A stretch of 64,000 nucleotides of DNA from Chondrosia reniformis (GCA_947172415.1 OX359191.1:5332001-5396000); one strand, 5' to 3'; positions 1-13,230 are shown, counted from the first letter of the stretch. The notes: generated by a model from the letters alone, not told the origin. Made by a program: numbers and translations.

Positions 1-190
1 GCCCTTCCTCACTGACGGTATACGATAGAAAGATACATCCTTACCTCTGTCTGATCACTTGGAACATCCAACAACAATGCAAATCACCATGATCAGAATA
101 CGTACAGTTGTGCACCAAAATGGCAGCAACTAATTATGTGATGTCACGTGAAAATACTGTATACATTCGGTATGTGCTCTTATAATAGGC

Positions 191-1473
191 GTGAACGCAA
201 GAAAGTCTCGTGAATTAGAAGACATCATTGTTGATCTGCGAGGCTGCCTTTCATTTGATGATGCTGGTGTGAGACCACTGCAGGCAAGCGGTACGAGATG
301 GGTGTCGCACAAGGTTGAAGCCATGAAGCGTGTTCTCTCCAGGTTTGGGGCATACACAAGCCATCTTGCAGCTCTGTCAGAAGATAAAACAATAAGGGAC
401 AGAGCCAAACTGAAAGGATTCTACACAAAGTGGACGGATGCCAAATATCTTCTGGGTGTGCACTGTTTGTTGATGTCCTCACACCTTGTGTTATTCTATC
501 CAAGGTAATGCAGAGCGATGATTTGGATGTACTAGGTGCTTTCATGAGCATGCTGAGGACCGTGAAGGAGGTCGGAAAGCTTGCAGACAAGCCCCTAGAT
601 GATAGGCCCACATACTTGCTGACAATCAAGAAGCTTGCCGAGACGGAAGGAGAAATGGCGTATCAGTGTCAAACACTGAAAAGATTTCAGGGAGCAAAGA
701 GCTACTATGGGTCGCATTACCATGAGTATTGTGCAGCAGTCAGTGACTGCCTCAAGTCACGACTGCAGTGATCCGATCTTCAAATAATTAGAGATGTCAT
801 CTTCGTTTTGGCAACTCATGGCTGGCAGGAGATATTTGACGAGGAGGAAACATCCCAGACAGAAGGCACTGGTGATACGGATGTGCTTGAGCCTTTGGAG
901 AGGTTGGACAAGAGGTTCGAAACACCCCTTGTAGCTGCTGGGGTAGACCTCAGTCAACTACGAAAAGAGTTTCTTGAGATGCTGCAATATGCCATCAATT
1001 TCATTTCCCTGGCAACACTCGATTACCAGACAGTCTGGTGGAGGTTGTTTCATGCCCCTAACACTGGTGAATGGCACAGTCTCTTAGTGCTGGCGCAACT
1101 ACTTTTCACCCCACCTGTCACCAATGGAAAACTGGAGAGGTGTTTCTCCATGTTAAAAGTGATCAAGAGTGAAAAGAGGTCTTCACTCAGCAATGAGTAC
1201 CTGGATGACCTGCTGAGTCTTTCTTTAGATGCTGTTCCCCTCAAGATGTTCAATCCCGATGCAAGCATCAAGCTTTGGTGGAAGGACAAAGTTAGGCGTC
1301 CCAACCAGCAACCAAGGAAGACGTATGAAAAGAAGGCCGGCCAAAGCAGCACTATGGTAGACCTCACAGAAGGAGATGAAATGGAACAAGTGGATGCACA
1401 GCTCACTCTGGATGACTGGGATCAGTGGATAAACCCGCATGATGGTGATGATGACCCTACTGTGCTGCAGTAA
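191..1473 (+). pseudogene. hAT-family transposase remnant (ZNF862-like, C-terminal half)
   Basis: Three reading-frame pieces read as one hAT transposase. The first (191-508) contains TRWVSHKVEAMKRVL, the second (430-771) continues after a frameshift near 450-460, and the third (808-1473) follows an in-frame TGA at 769-771. The last piece has the hAT C-terminal dimerisation signature: TPPVTNGKLERCFSMLKVIK followed by the conserved LDDLLSLS block, then an acidic tail. The protein would cut and paste DNA in the nucleus, but the frameshift and stop make this copy inactive. The N-terminal zinc finger and DDE core lie outside the window or are lost. The resemblance to vertebrate ZNF862-type proteins is from family knowledge. 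Confidence 0.8.
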
Positions 1474-1615
1474 CCATAACTTTTGATTTTTTTGCTATAT
1501 ATCTACTATTAGCATCAAAGAAGTGTAAAATTATTTTAATCTACTACAGGAATTGTATCACTCACTGTATTGCTGTACCTTGCACATGTTTACTTGACAG
1601 TCATATAATTATTAC

Positions 1616-1682
1616 CATTAAAAAGTGCTGACAATTTTATTGAATTATATTTCAATAAAATCGTCAGCACTTTTTAATGTGC
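1616..1682. repeat. Palindromic hairpin repeat (MITE-like)
   Basis: AAAAAGTGCTGACAATTTTA is mirrored about 30 bases later by its near-exact complement, ending in GTCAGCACTTTTT. This forms a hairpin with roughly 28-base arms and a very short loop. A third partial copy, GTGCTGACGATTTTGTTGAA, follows directly at about 1679. It is a small foldback or MITE end, and no coding sequence is seen. Confidence 0.7.
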
Positions 1683-1794
1683 TGACGATTTTGTTGAAAT
1701 ATAACGTCCGACCAAATTATCTAAGCGTCCGACCATATTTGAGTTTGCTTGGACATATGTCCTAGCATAACCAAATAGTTATTTTCAGCACTGA

Positions 1795-2345
1795 GGGAAG
1801 TTATCCTAAAGGCCCAACCTCGTTTTTGGGGTCTTGACCAAGGAAAATATTAAGGCCACTTTTATGCATTGAGTAAGTTGTCTACATTGAAATGTCAACC
1901 GTTAATCAATGCCTCACCATTGGCCCTTTAGGCTGTAGGGTAAGATAGTCTTCTAGATTGTTTGTAACTTTAGCTACACTTGACACAAAATTTAGATATG
2001 GGCCTAAATAAACGGGAAAAATTTCTTTGCCACACCTTTAGGCAATAACTGTAAATCTCTTATTATTAGTGTGCTACTAAATTTAGCTATATTAACGATT
2101 TGACATTTACCGCTAAAATTAGAGTTCGCTAAATATTGTACTACTACTATCTATATTACTGTGATTAACTAACAAAAATTCCCTGCTTCTTGTAAATAGC
2201 TAATATTAAATTCCGCTTTGTAGGGGTAAAATCCAGTATTGCTAACTTTTGGTTCCACTTAAATAAAGGGATTTACAGTATGTGCGTGGGCAACCTCAAT
2301 CCGACTCCCTTATATAAGCGACTGAAACAATTAACCTCGCTTACC
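1795..2345 (+). repeat. Repeat matched in inverted orientation at 14245-14590
   Basis: This non-coding segment shares long stretches with the reverse complement of 14245-14590. Shared parts include the tract around TAGATATGGGCCTAAATAAA, the stretch around ACCCTACAGCCTAAAGGGCC on the opposite strand, and a distal block with CAACCTCAATCCGACTCCC. It lies directly upstream of a THAP/DDE transposase remnant, so it may be the terminal region of that element family, but no clear terminal inverted repeat was defined. Confidence 0.65.
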
Positions 2346-2488
2346 ACTCGGTAATAATAGACCTTTTGCGTATTCTAAAGTTAATATAGAAACTATTGTG
2401 CAATAGTTGTAGTGGTGGAGAAGGGTTTTCATTTTGTTTAGGTTGTCGTATTGTCGACGCACATATCAACTGTAGCTGAAGTCTAGCA

Positions 2489-3996
2489 GTGTGCCTCATC
2501 ATTGTTCGGTCCCAGGATGTACATCCAACAGCAAAACATTATCCTTTTACATTTTTCCGTCCGACCCAGGTCTACGAGGAATTTGGATTCGTAACATTCA
2601 CAGGGACGAGTGGAAAGGGTAATGGACTATCAGCGCTTCAATTCATGTCTGTAGCCTACATTTCACGGATGATTCTTACCATGAAGATTGGTAAGAAGGT
2701 GAAAAGGAGTAAGAAAGACGGAAAGAATGAATAAGATGCTGAACAGTGCGTCGCCGACGATCTTGGAGTGCTTCCCCGCTAACCTACACCCGACTTTAAG
2801 CAATTGGAAGGCTCCAGCAAGCCGTCATTTGCCTTCTCCTAAATGAACAGATACTGAAATTCCTCCCACAACATCTTCAGGGGACACTGCAGCGTCTTTT
2901 TGCAATGATGCTGCTTTGTCAGACATGAATCCAGATGATGATGTGCCCCACGAGCATTGCCAGTATGTACAAGAATTGGAAGAATCTATGAGGACATTAA
3001 GGAGCGAACTGAGTGCCTTGCTTCTCAAGACCAATGAGTTAATGCAGCAACTTCAGCAGGAGAAGAACTTAAAAGATTTCAGTTTGAATCGCTTCAAGAA
3101 TGACGATAAGAAGATTTTTCATACTGGATTTGTTTCTTTTGGTATGATTTAGCCTGTTTCAACTTTCTAGCTGCATCAGCTAAGCAAATGAGGACATGGC
3201 AAGGTAAACAGACCAGCATGGATGAAGGAACCACTGAGAACCTTGGCCCAAAATCAAAATTATCACTTTTGGATCAGTTCTTTTTGACTATGGTACGTTT
3301 GCGGCTGGGATTGAGTATATATTAAAGACCTTGCGGACCGTTTTGGGTTAATCTATCCCCTGTGAGCAAAACTTTCATCACATGGATCAATTTGATGTAT
3401 GTAAAGTTCAAAAGAACTACCCATGTGGATGTCCCGAACCCAAGTCAATTGGTGGATGCCACTAAATTTCCGGAAGTGGTACCCTACTGATTATTGATAC
3501 CACAAAGGTTTTCATTGCAAAACCATCATCACTAGCATGACAAAGTGCCACTTGGTCTTCTTAAAAAAATCATAACACCTTTAAAGTTCTTGTAGGAATA
3601 TCTCCGGACGGAACCATGGTTTACATCAGTGTTCAGTATGAAGGGTCAGTTTCTGATGTGGACCTTGTGAGCCAGTGTGGGTTGTTGGCATTACTGGAGC
3701 GAGGTGCTAGCATTATAGCAGAAAAGGGATTTGACATACAGCACCTTATAGGAACTATTGGTGTATGTTTGAACATACCAACCTTTCGTCGTGGGAACCA
3801 GCAAATGGCTCCTGATGAAGTGATGAAGACTAACAAGATTGCAGCTGTGCAAATTCACTTGGAACGAGCAATCAAACGATTGAAACAATATTCTTTGGTC
3901 TCAGGGTTCATCCCAAATACATTATGGAATATTTCAGATCAGTTGATTTTTGTTGCGGGGTATCTCACTAATTTTGAACCTGGACTTGCAGCTTGA
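2489..3996 (+). pseudogene. ISL2EU/Harbinger-like DDE transposase with THAP domain (decayed)
   Basis: From about 2490 one frame reads [14 protein letters not shown], then FPSDP and HRDEWKG, the start of a THAP zinc-binding domain; the initiator ATG appears as GTG. A coiled-coil segment follows (2916-3080), then FKNDDKKIFHTGF and LLDQFFLTMVRLRLGL. The DDE_4-type core is at 3616-3996, with SDVDLVSQCGLLALLERG, AEKGFDIQHL, LNIPTF and the IHLERAIKR helix. These blocks are in different frames with several stops, so the gene is dead. It faces the SWIM/YqaJ remnant on the opposite strand, matching the two-gene layout of ISL2EU-type elements. The family assignment rests on motif recognition. Confidence 0.75.
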
Positions 3997-4142
3997 TTAT
4001 TTTTGTAACATTAGCAATGCCTATCATATACATATATATAACCACAACATCATTCTCACATGATCTCACATTCACACCATGTTACTGTTAACTATTTTTT
4101 ACTATAGCACTCTTTTATTTGTTATGCTGTAGGCATGGTAAT

Positions 4143-4550
4143 TTAGGTGGACTTCCTTCTTTTTATTATATATGTTACTACCATTCTTGTATCTGGGTAG
4201 TTGAGTTCAATGGAGTTATCATTTAAATTTGGTGAAAAGTGTTCTAACATTTTCATAGTGTAATAACAACATATATCTTGTTTGATTCGGAGAATTGCAT
4301 ACAGGTAGCAACAGCTACACCACATATACATATCCTCATGGCATGTGTTCATTACCATTTGTAATTCAATAATATTCCAACTTGTAATTCAATAAATGAC
4401 GCATACACAGAATTTTCAATATTTCACATACAATACTCTGCTGTGAAAGCTGGCAAAAGTTTTTCGAAATAGTAGTTTTTAAGTTTGGGTATGACGGCCT
4501 TCAGAAAGTTGTCATCTTTAGTGACACAAATGTACTTTGTTTTCTTTAAA
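4143..4550. other. Non-coding spacer inside the decayed element
   Basis: AT-rich sequence between the 3' ends of the convergent transposase and nuclease remnants. I see no gene or clear repeat here. Confidence 0.5.
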
Positions 4551-4558
4551 CGTCCAAA

Positions 4559-6188
4559 CTACAAAAAACATGTAAAACTTCTGCATACATGGGTTTGCAC
4601 TTGCACTTGATAGTAATAGCGATGTGATTTCTTCAATACAATTTGTTCACATTCAGCATCCATTTTTGACATGCAGAAACCTTTGATCTTGTCAATAGCT
4701 TCATCCACAGTCAGAGCTCTAGCTGTGCATGGGCATTTGATCTCCACTAGAACTTTCTCTCCATTTGTCATTGTAACTTAAGCATCAGGTGATACTCCAA
4801 GCCAAGACTGTGTAGGATTTATGACAAGCCCAGTTCTAATAACATCTACAATATCATTGCGTGAGGCAGTGAGGGATTTTAAAGCAGTCTCCTCATGTTC
4901 ACTCCCATGTGGAGTTACCTTGTTACTCCTGAAATGGCCACTAAAGTGCCGCCTAATGACAGGTGTAAAATCAGGTTTCTTTCCTGCGGCGATGTTTATA
5001 CTGAGCGATGCCATTACCCGCATGCGTCTGGCAAGGTGCCATTCATTAGATGTTGCCTGACCACGTGTCTTCAATTCAAGATCGTTTGCTTCCTCTTGTG
5101 TTTTCTCTCATAGAACCCATATGGCTCTACGGTTAATATCACATTCGAAATAGTGGCTTCAGTGTTCATAGGCATGTTGTTCATCATCAGATGAAATGTC
5201 TATGAGCAGTTCATCTTCTGAACCAGTCCCTGACTCCTCTTCATCTGCCGTGATCATCAACTTGAGGAGACAGCAGGAACCATACCTTTCCACATTCCCA
5301 GTCTTGTCTGACTCCATTTCCTTCTGATGTTCTTTCTGCAGGGTTTCAAATAATGTCAATTGCTCGTGAGGGTCTGCAAGTCTAAAATTTGGTGGTCTTG
5401 GATCATAGTTTGGCTGCACTTTTCGTCTTTTATATTACATTTACCAAATTCTTCTTTGACTGCAACAACCTCTACAACTTGGCTTGGTGGCATGTTTCAT
5501 CCCCTTGGCCTGTTCCACATCTGTAGCTTGCTTATGTATGAAAGCTTTGATTCTTCTCGTAATCCAAGTCTAACAAACTCTTCCAGGGCGTACAGCAACC
5601 CAGCAATGTGGTTGCGGGTGCCAGCAAGTCCAGCAGGGCAAATACAGTAGGCAGTGTGCACTTCGCCATTATCCTTCATGAAAATCTTAACTATATAAAT
5701 TTTAGTTTTCACCATTGATGGCAATACTTTGGCCCAGACCAAACACATCCCTGGTGTCTGTGGAAGGACATGGCACTCAATGGTTTGGACATGGCTGTCC
5801 CTAAAAAATCTGTAACCCTGGCCAAGCCCGCGAAAGACATTATTCTCTTGTCTTGTGACTCACCAACTGAAGATCCATGCTCAGTTTCAATACCATCAGT
5901 TCCCATCAAAGCGCTGTTGATAGGCTTCTCAACTTAATGCTAGTAAAAACTGGCGAACGAAACGAAAGGTAAATCTCCAAGATTAGAGGTCCATCCCATG
6001 CTTGGTATTTCTGGAGATAGGTGCAGGTTGGTATGAAAGTTGAGATCCAAACCAAACTTTTGCAAAGCAGACAGTTTCTTTACGATGTTGGCGCCGTTGT
6101 CAGGATCTGCGATATCTTTGTCCAATCCCATCTGAATGTATTCTTTGACTCGGCACAAGAATAATAGTGCGCATCGCTTGTGATACAT
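4559..6188 (-). pseudogene. SWIM zinc finger / YqaJ-type nuclease remnant
   Basis: Read on the minus strand from 6188 downward, the order is an N-terminal helical piece (5940-6188), a SWIM-like segment (5497-5748, AYCICPAGLAGTRNHIAGLL, where a cysteine expected before NH is arginine), an acidic linker (5159-5419) and a YqaJ-type nuclease core. The core contains TPHGSEHEETALKSLT and LGVSPDA (4778-5074), then VLVEIKCPC (4740-4771) after an in-frame stop. The spaced acidic residues and the final E-x-K are the YqaJ/lambda-exonuclease active-site pattern. Frameshifts and stops make it inactive. It probably belonged to the same element as the convergent transposase at 2489-3996. Confidence 0.72.
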
Positions 6189-6199
6189 CCTAAAACAGT

Positions 6200-7490
6200 T
6201 ACATGTAGATATGTCTACAGTTACAGCTTACCTCTTAACTAGCTTTGGCTTTCTTCCCGATCTTCTTGCGCATCTACAGGCCAACCATCGTTTCAATTGT
6301 TCAACATTTAAGTCATCAGGCGACTGCCCATGCAGACATGCTCCAGTGACCTCTTCCTCTGACAAACAATAGATTTTGGTCAAATTTGCTCATTCCATTG
6401 ACAAATATTTTATGCAGAAGGTTGGATTTTGTCTAGATATATACAAACGGTGAATTGCACTCACGACCAAAAACACCCTTCGCGACAATTTCCGGTTACG
6501 ATAATGCAATTGACGACGTCATTATGCAATACGTGTATTCGCTTAACTTAACTAGATTCATCGAATGACGCCATTAAAACCGCCATTTTACTATTCCTAC
6601 ACAACTGGAAGTCTTTATGTTTGCTGTATGTAACCCTATGATGTTATGTACAAGATATAAATACTTAAAAGCGTCATAGTTTTTCAAGAAGGCCACTCCA
6701 GGGCGGCCACGAGTGTTTTAACTCGAATAACTTGTTGTTTTAGTAAATTAGGATTGTTGGTATTTGCTCTATACCTTCCTAAAAACGGGATGATAATACA
6801 ATCAACATAAGGTTCAGCTATATACTTACTTTACTGCAATAATTGCTGCTTATAATTAGTACATTGCCATAGGCTGGCAAGACCCTAACCCAATGCGATC
6901 TTTTGGGAAGGCCAATGCCAAGCAGTTTTGATAGAATTACAATAAAGCAGGCTAGGGCAGGCCCTTAACAATAGACACAGCACAATGGCATATTCCCCAA
7001 GGCAACAACAGGGGGCCCCGGCTACATGTCTATCAATTAGGTGACATGGGAAGCTAAAATTGGAATAATTGACTAAAAGCCATTTGATGAACCGAACACT
7101 GCTTGAGGCATGCTGTGAGAAAGTGTCATGACCGGTGACCGCTAGGTGCATTTTGACCAATGCAAAATCCCAAAGCTGAGTATACTGTCACAGAGATACG
7201 TATATACAAGCAAATGTATATATGTCCTCTTACTAACATGTGTAGTGACAACATCATAACATGATAGCTGCCTTGTTAATCAAGGGCAACCTGAGAATAA
7301 TGAATACAATTAAAACCCCATGAATCTCATAAAATAGCCCACTGCCTTACCGCATCTGTGCATCTGCCCATGCTCATGCCAAAAGGTGGTCTAAAAAGAG
7401 AGGGTCTTGAAAGGTCATGTATATATGAAGTCACCCCAACCCAAAATTGCAATTGGATCCATCTAGTGTATGTCATCATGAAGTCCCTGC
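6200..7490. other. Intergenic, no gene recognised
   Basis: Low-complexity AT-rich and unique sequence. Open frames here are short with no recognisable motif. The right end of the preceding element should lie in this stretch but was not located. Confidence 0.4.
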
Positions 7491-7501
7491 TCCTGTCCTA
7501 A

Positions 7502-9700
7502 TTGGGAAGGAATAAGATTGTGTCCATAATAGAACAAGCTGGAGAGAATGACCTTGACAAATGGAAAGAGCTATTCTGCACCGTTTTTGCCGATGATCGC
7601 ACTGTATCAGTGTCTGCAGCAGTAACGTACCAGAAATACAACCCTGAATGGGAAGAGTACATCGAGCTAGAAATGGATGCTATACTTGCAGACAGGGACA
7701 AACTGAAGGTGGTGCTAATATCCACAGTGATGCCATCTGATAAGGTTAGTGCAAGGACCACATAGCCAAGTACTGTGTTGAAGTAGAGGACCATCTGAGT
7801 ATTAGCTATATAGGAGTACAAACCAATGCAGGACTGCACCATCAGCATTCCTAAACAAATATCTGACTGCATTCGCTGCAACAAAAACTCACTAAAATTT
7901 CTTGACCTTCCACAGGGATATGGCACAAAATGGTTCCAGTTAGTAAGGATCGAGTAGATGAAACATTGCTAACATGCTGGCTTGATCTGGCCGAAATCCA
8001 TCCATATTAAGTACTCTTCTTAAATAGAGTTTACATGAACTCACCAGTAAAGCAATAAGACACACTCTGTATTAAAGATATATCCAGGTAAGAGCAGCAT
8101 ATTCCAGCATAACGGCTCCTAGTCACTTAGCAAATGTCCGAATACATAAAATCGCTGCGTCCCTGTCCACCTCAGTAAAGACGTGAGGCTAACTCTCTGA
8201 GATGATCCAACATCTCAGAGTCGATGTTCCTACAACTAAAAGCTTACCCCATTCCACCTGATAACACGCTGGCTTGATCTGGCCGAAATCCGTCCTTAAG
8301 TACTGTTCTTAAATAGAGTTTACATGAACTCACCAGACACTGTTACTTTACAAACACATTTCTATTACTAGCGCCTTACTATATATCAAATTATATGATG
8401 ATGATGATGATGATGAGGTAGATGATTGGGAACAATATAGCACCTCCACAGACAGTGTTGCAGTGAGGATGCCTAGGAAAATACAAAAGATAGACAAGTG
8501 CTATGACGATGCTGTCCCCTTACTGAACCCCTTCCCCTACCTAAGCACTATAGTGCTGAAGTGGAGGTGGCCCTAAAGGCAATGTTGATGCATCCAAACA
8601 CAGAAGTTATGTGTATATATAGTTAAGTCACTTAAATTTCATGCCACTTCTGTATGGTTAGCTTATTTCAATTAATAATGTGCTAGTCAATGTAGGAAGC
8701 ACTGCCATTTACTTAGGGAGCAATACCACGTACTCTCTAATATTAAAGTTGCCAGGTGTAGTTATAGTTTTTCATTATTAATTAGTCATATTACTTTAAC
8801 AGTAACTTTATAATTATGTTTCTATTTTTAGAAATACAGAAATTGAGCCAACTCATGCTGCAGTGACAATGAAAGTGCTTGTAGCTCAAGAATGACACCA
8901 GAGGTTGGACTAGGTTCACTGTTGCTTGACCACGTTGCTAGAGTTTATGGTGATTCAGTACTTGCAGATGAGGTGCAGTATATATGAATATGTAGGAACC
9001 ACCTGTACGCAGATGCTCTGCATGCATGCACCATGTCTACCTCAGACCTATCTCTACCCCTCGTGGTCACACTTATTAGAGAAGAAGGCCAGGATGGTGG
9101 TGGTCTCAGGCGAGAATTTGTTCATATGATTATTCAGAAGATGGGTATTTTGAAGGGGAAGCAGAGCAGCTGTAACCTATTCACTCAGTAGATGCTGTAG
9201 AAAAAGGAACTTCTCAAATATTTGGTCAAATTGTGAGCTGCAGCATTCCCATGGTGGCAGAGAATTTCACTTCCTGCATCCTCTAATTTACCGCTACATA
9301 ACAACAGGTTTAAGTGAGATTTGAGAAGTGGCAATCATGCCAAAGGAGGCTGTTACTATGAACTATAGCAGCTTTTGGAATCAGTGAAAGTGGTAATATG
9401 TTGCAAGCATTACTAGAAGGCAATGAGGGAATTGACCTACTTCTTGACTCAGGCTTCACAAAGCCCATAAACAGTTTGGATGTATGTGATATTCCAGCTA
9501 TTACACGAGCTATATATAGTCATATATACATGATGGCACCTTGAAGAGAAAGGCTGAGATAGACCAACTCCTGATGGGAATGGAATGCTTGCAAGTTCTT
9601 ATAGTGGCTGTAGGAGTGATAGCATATTCAGGGAGAGATTCCACTTAACTGGCACTTATGGGACTATATTTTTGATTGTCGGTATCCACTGCATCTTCAT
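7502..9700 (+). pseudogene. HECT-domain E3 ligase-like gene, degenerate
   Basis: Pieces in order are: 7502-7743, an acidic helical segment ending in a plausible splice donor (GATAAG/gttagt); 8395-8605, starting with six Asp codons and then EVDDWEQYSTSTDS; and 8832-9540. The last piece contains HLYADALHACTM, LVVTLIREEGQDGGGLRREF and, further on, FEGEAEQL and GNEGIDLLLDSGFTKPI. The EGxDGGGxRREF block is the N-lobe signature of HECT ligases of the G2E3-like type. Several stops and frame changes, and the absence of a recognisable C-lobe cysteine motif, indicate decay. In a living relative this would be a ubiquitin transferase; here it is a relic. A heavily interrupted real gene is less likely. 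Confidence 0.55.
7973..8340 (+). repeat. Imperfect direct repeat, two copies of about 75 bp
   Basis: The tract GCTGGCTTGATCTGGCCGAA onward at 7977-8050 recurs at 8269-8336 with few changes, including the shared AAATAGAGTTTACATGAACT. The copies are about 290 bases apart and flank a short unique stretch, suggesting local duplication inside the degenerate HECT gene. Confidence 0.75.
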
Positions 9701-9783
9701 CACTTCATCAATTGTAGGAAATAGATAGCCCTAAATCTGAACGTGCTCTACAAGAAGCTGGTTAATTGTGAAAAGCAATAATT

Positions 9784-10149
9784 GTGGTCTTCTCGGACGC
9801 CATTTTGGTATGGGATGCCACTTGCCCTGATACATTCGCCCCTTCCCATGTAGCCCTCGCTGCAAGGGAAGCAGGGCTGGTGGCCAGCCAAGCAGAGAAG
9901 GCAAAAACCCAGAAGTACGCCCTTCTTGGTACCAGCCACCATTTCGTTCCATTTGCAATCGAAACATCAGGGGTTTTTGGGCCAGAGGCCATTACTTTCA
10001 TCAAGGAGCTGGGTCACAGGATCAGGGCTGAGACCGGGGAGCCACGCTCCTTGCAGTTCCTGATGCAAGGTATTGCGGTGGCTGTCCAGCGGGGCAATGC
10101 GGCCGCAGTGAGGGGCACTTCTCCCCCAACAGACAATGTTTTTATTTGA
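9784..10149 (+). pseudogene. C-terminal tail of a non-LTR retrotransposon RT protein
   Basis: The 121 residues begin DAILVWDATCPDTFAPSH and continue with a run of Ala, then KYALLGTSHHFVPFAIETSG, AITFIKELGHRI and FLMQGIAVAVQRGNAAAV. This is the conserved segment that follows the reverse transcriptase in many animal LINE proteins (LWDVT...ADSY, then AI.FL..LG.RI...T.D). The RT core upstream is absent, so it is a fragment, as expected for 5'-truncated insertions. Its function in the element is unknown to me. Confidence 0.7.
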
Positions 10150-10327
10150 CTATTTAGAATGATTATGCACATTATTATTTTATTTATTATAATATGAACA
10201 ATCAGTATTTTGATAATTAAGATATTATCTTATTTCTCTTGTCTAAGACGTTATTTCGAGATTTTCGCCAAGTAAACTTTCAAATCAATTTAAAACAAGA
10301 AGAAAAAAGGTGAAAATACAAGTAAAT

Positions 10328-10530
10328 ATAAAATATTTACAAAAATGATGTTAGAAGTAGGAATATGGTGCACCCAACCACAGAGTGTATGGTTAAGCTA
10401 CTTAAATTTCAGTATACATGCAACTTCTGTATGATTAGCGTTATCATCTAATCACTGTCTTGGTTCGATACGTTTTGCTGATGTATTAGTGAACCCTGCC
10501 ATTCCTACTTCTAACATCATTTTTGTAAAT
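10328..10530. repeat. Inverted repeat around the end of the LINE tail fragment
   Basis: ATATTTACAAAAATGATGTT followed by AGAAGTAGGAAT (about 10330-10365) is mirrored as ATTCCTACTTCTAACATCAT and TTTTGTAAATG (about 10491-10530). The arms are about 33 bases with a loop near 125 bases. It is probably a small non-autonomous DNA element or foldback. Confidence 0.7.
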
Positions 10531-12425
10531 GTTTTTAAATGCAAAAGTGAAAAACACGAATGACAAAAGGTTAAACAGAAGAAAATGAATGAACAGGAAA
10601 TTGTTTATTGAAAATCGTTTGTTATAACCCAAAATTCGTAATGAACGAGTTCGACAAGTTCGAAGTGGAGTCAACTGAATATACATACTTGTTGTTTCTC
10701 TATTAAAGGATATATCATGGTAAAATCACCAAAATGCAAAATCATGATATGAACATTATTGCATGACATATATATACAGTTACAACTATAGTATACATTT
10801 ACAACAGTATTTTTATTGATGTTTCTTCTTTTTCACTTCAAATTGAAGAGAAAAAAATATATTTCTATAAAGAAGTAATTTTTAACTGTTGGCCTCGTGC
10901 AGGTCAATTCCAATCTTCACAAGAAAGCATCTTATCAAGGTTCCTTGTTGGTAACTGGGGATCTGCAGAGTGGAATAGAGTAGTGCTACTTGACGAGTGA
11001 AAAACCATTCAGCAAAATATTGAAAATTCACGAATTAATAATTTTTTTTATTTAGCTCTTTTTATATTTTTTATTTATAATATCTGCATAGTACAGGCAA
11101 TGTTTTTCAACTTTTAGAATTTTTCTTTTTAAATATATAGTAAACTACCTAAGAAACAAAGTCTTGCAAAAACAGTAGCTAAATTATATTATCAACATCA
11201 TGCACTCTTTTTTCACCATTTTATCTTTATTTTACTATTGTACAATTTTTACAATAAACTGTAGTATACATTTAATTAATATGAGAAGTAATTGGTAATT
11301 GATAATGGAAAATAAGGAAATGCGGAGTTATCCTAATTCTATTCAGTCCTATTCAGAAAACAATGTAGTATATATGTGCCTAAAGTAAGCTACCTTAATT
11401 GAATTACAAAGTATTTAAAATTTACGGCTCCTTTCTATTAGCTTAACAAACTTTACAAACTTTATATAATTGCTGACAGAGCATGTAGTTTGTAATGCTT
11501 CATTAATTCTGCATACCTTGCACTAGCTACTATTGGGGCTTCCTATGTGTGCACTTTGAACAATGGCATTCCTTGGGAAGAAGATGAAGAGGAGCCCTGG
11601 TATATATAAGTAGTCTGAAAGGAGATGCTATTAATCAGTTGAAACACGTTTCACAAAAGAATGAATGAAAGAGTTTCTACAGCAAAAGATGAAGAACAGG
11701 GTTGAGAACTTGTTTTGTTGAAAATGTTGTCCTGCTGCTAAGTCAGTTAGTAAGAAACTGCTAACAATATACTGTAACAAGTACAAACGTACCTAGACTA
11801 CTTGCTGCTCTCTTATGACTTATCTAGTATGTTGTGTTTGTTTACTCAACTATCGTAAGTTATACAGATAACTTGTGACTACGAATACATTGACATTGAG
11901 ATGTCCGGTGTGTGGTCTCAAGTAAAGAATTTTATATACATATGATCAAGCCAGTATATTACCTGTAACACCATGAATGCTCATATATTAAGTCAATCTC
12001 TACTAAATACTATATTGTTATACCAGCCTAAGAAAGATCATGTCAGCAAATATTTGTATATCATTTTTATCTGTTGTGTAAGTCACTACTAAAGGCAGTG
12101 CCAATGATAATGCTACAGCCAATGTGTAAAACTCAGAGGGAGAAAAGTTGGTTAGATCATCTTACCAGATGTAAGTAAGTCATTTGATATGGTAGACCTG
12201 GAGATCATGCTCCATAAACCAAGTACATTGTTAGAAGTGACACTGAAACGTTTGAAGATGGTATGTATGTAGTAGGAAGAGAATCTTGTTGTGCATCATC
12301 CAAGTGGTGATCCTTGGAACCTTGACCACGGTCATGCCAAGAGCACAACAGGGGTTAGACCCACTGGCATGCTGTCCTGATCCATGTGTATCCAGTGGTT
12401 CACAGAAAACCAAAGCCAGTAAAAC
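10531..12425. other. Intergenic AT-rich sequence, no gene recognised
   Basis: About 1.9 kb of AT-rich sequence with homopolymer-rich tracts. No open frame longer than about 70 codons carries a recognisable motif. Confidence 0.4.
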
Positions 12426-12429
12426 CAAG

Positions 12430-13175
12430 GAATGCAAAAAACAGTCTCACTGTTTCATGCCAAATGCAACACAAGAATTGCCTATTGGAATGTATGCACT
12501 CTCAGCTCCTTTAGCCAGCAAAGTCTGCCGCTCATGCATGCCTAGAGAACCATGAAGGAGAGGTCTTGAATGTGTCAGAATCACATTGAACTGGTCATGG
12601 AGTCACAAAAATCGGTTCCCACACCATTTTCACTCTGGTACTTCTTCAACTCATGTGCATGGTGTAGCCATTACCCTCAGCCCCAAAGCTGCTTATTATC
12701 AGAATCCGGGTCAAGGCACATCTTGGTTATGTAACCATTATTGCAATCTGTGCTCCCATGAACCTTACCAATGCTACCTCTGATGCCAGAGCCCCCTCAG
12801 ATGCATTCTACAAACAGCTACATTCTACCCTAGCATCTGCCACTAGCCGTGATATGACTCTCATCTTGGGTGACTTTAATGCTCAATTTGGCAGTAGATC
12901 CAGTCAATGGAGATCGGTCATCAGCCTGTACGGTCCTGATGAGCTTAATGAGAACGGTGAATGACTCCTTTCTGTGCTAACAACAACCTAATTGTCTCCA
13001 ACACCTGTTCGAGCACAAGCACATCAACCAACTAACCTGGTATTGGAATGGTGACCGTTCACGACCAGGTACCATGATAAACCTAGTCCTCATCAATTGG
13101 AAATTCCGTTCTAGTATGCTAGACACAAAGGTTTTCCATGCCACCCATTTGCAATCTGATCCTGAATTAGTCATA
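12430..13175 (+). pseudogene. AP-type endonuclease domain of a non-LTR retrotransposon (decayed)
   Basis: Split over frames, the sequence reads RIAYWNVCTL near 12475, GVAITLSPKAA near 12665, then LILGDFNAQFGS at 12864-12895 and NENGE at 12946-12962. Finally comes LTWYWNGDRSRPGTMINLVLIN near 13035-13100. These are the ordered blocks of the exonuclease-endonuclease-phosphatase fold that nicks target DNA in LINE elements; GDFNA carries the catalytic Asp and Asn. Several stops and frameshifts are present. The matching linker continues at 13880-14090 beyond a small MITE. Confidence 0.75.
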
Positions 13176-13230
13176 CAGGGGTGTCAAGTTGACAATATGA
13201 AAATGAGTGAGATCAGTCAGCAGTGCGCAT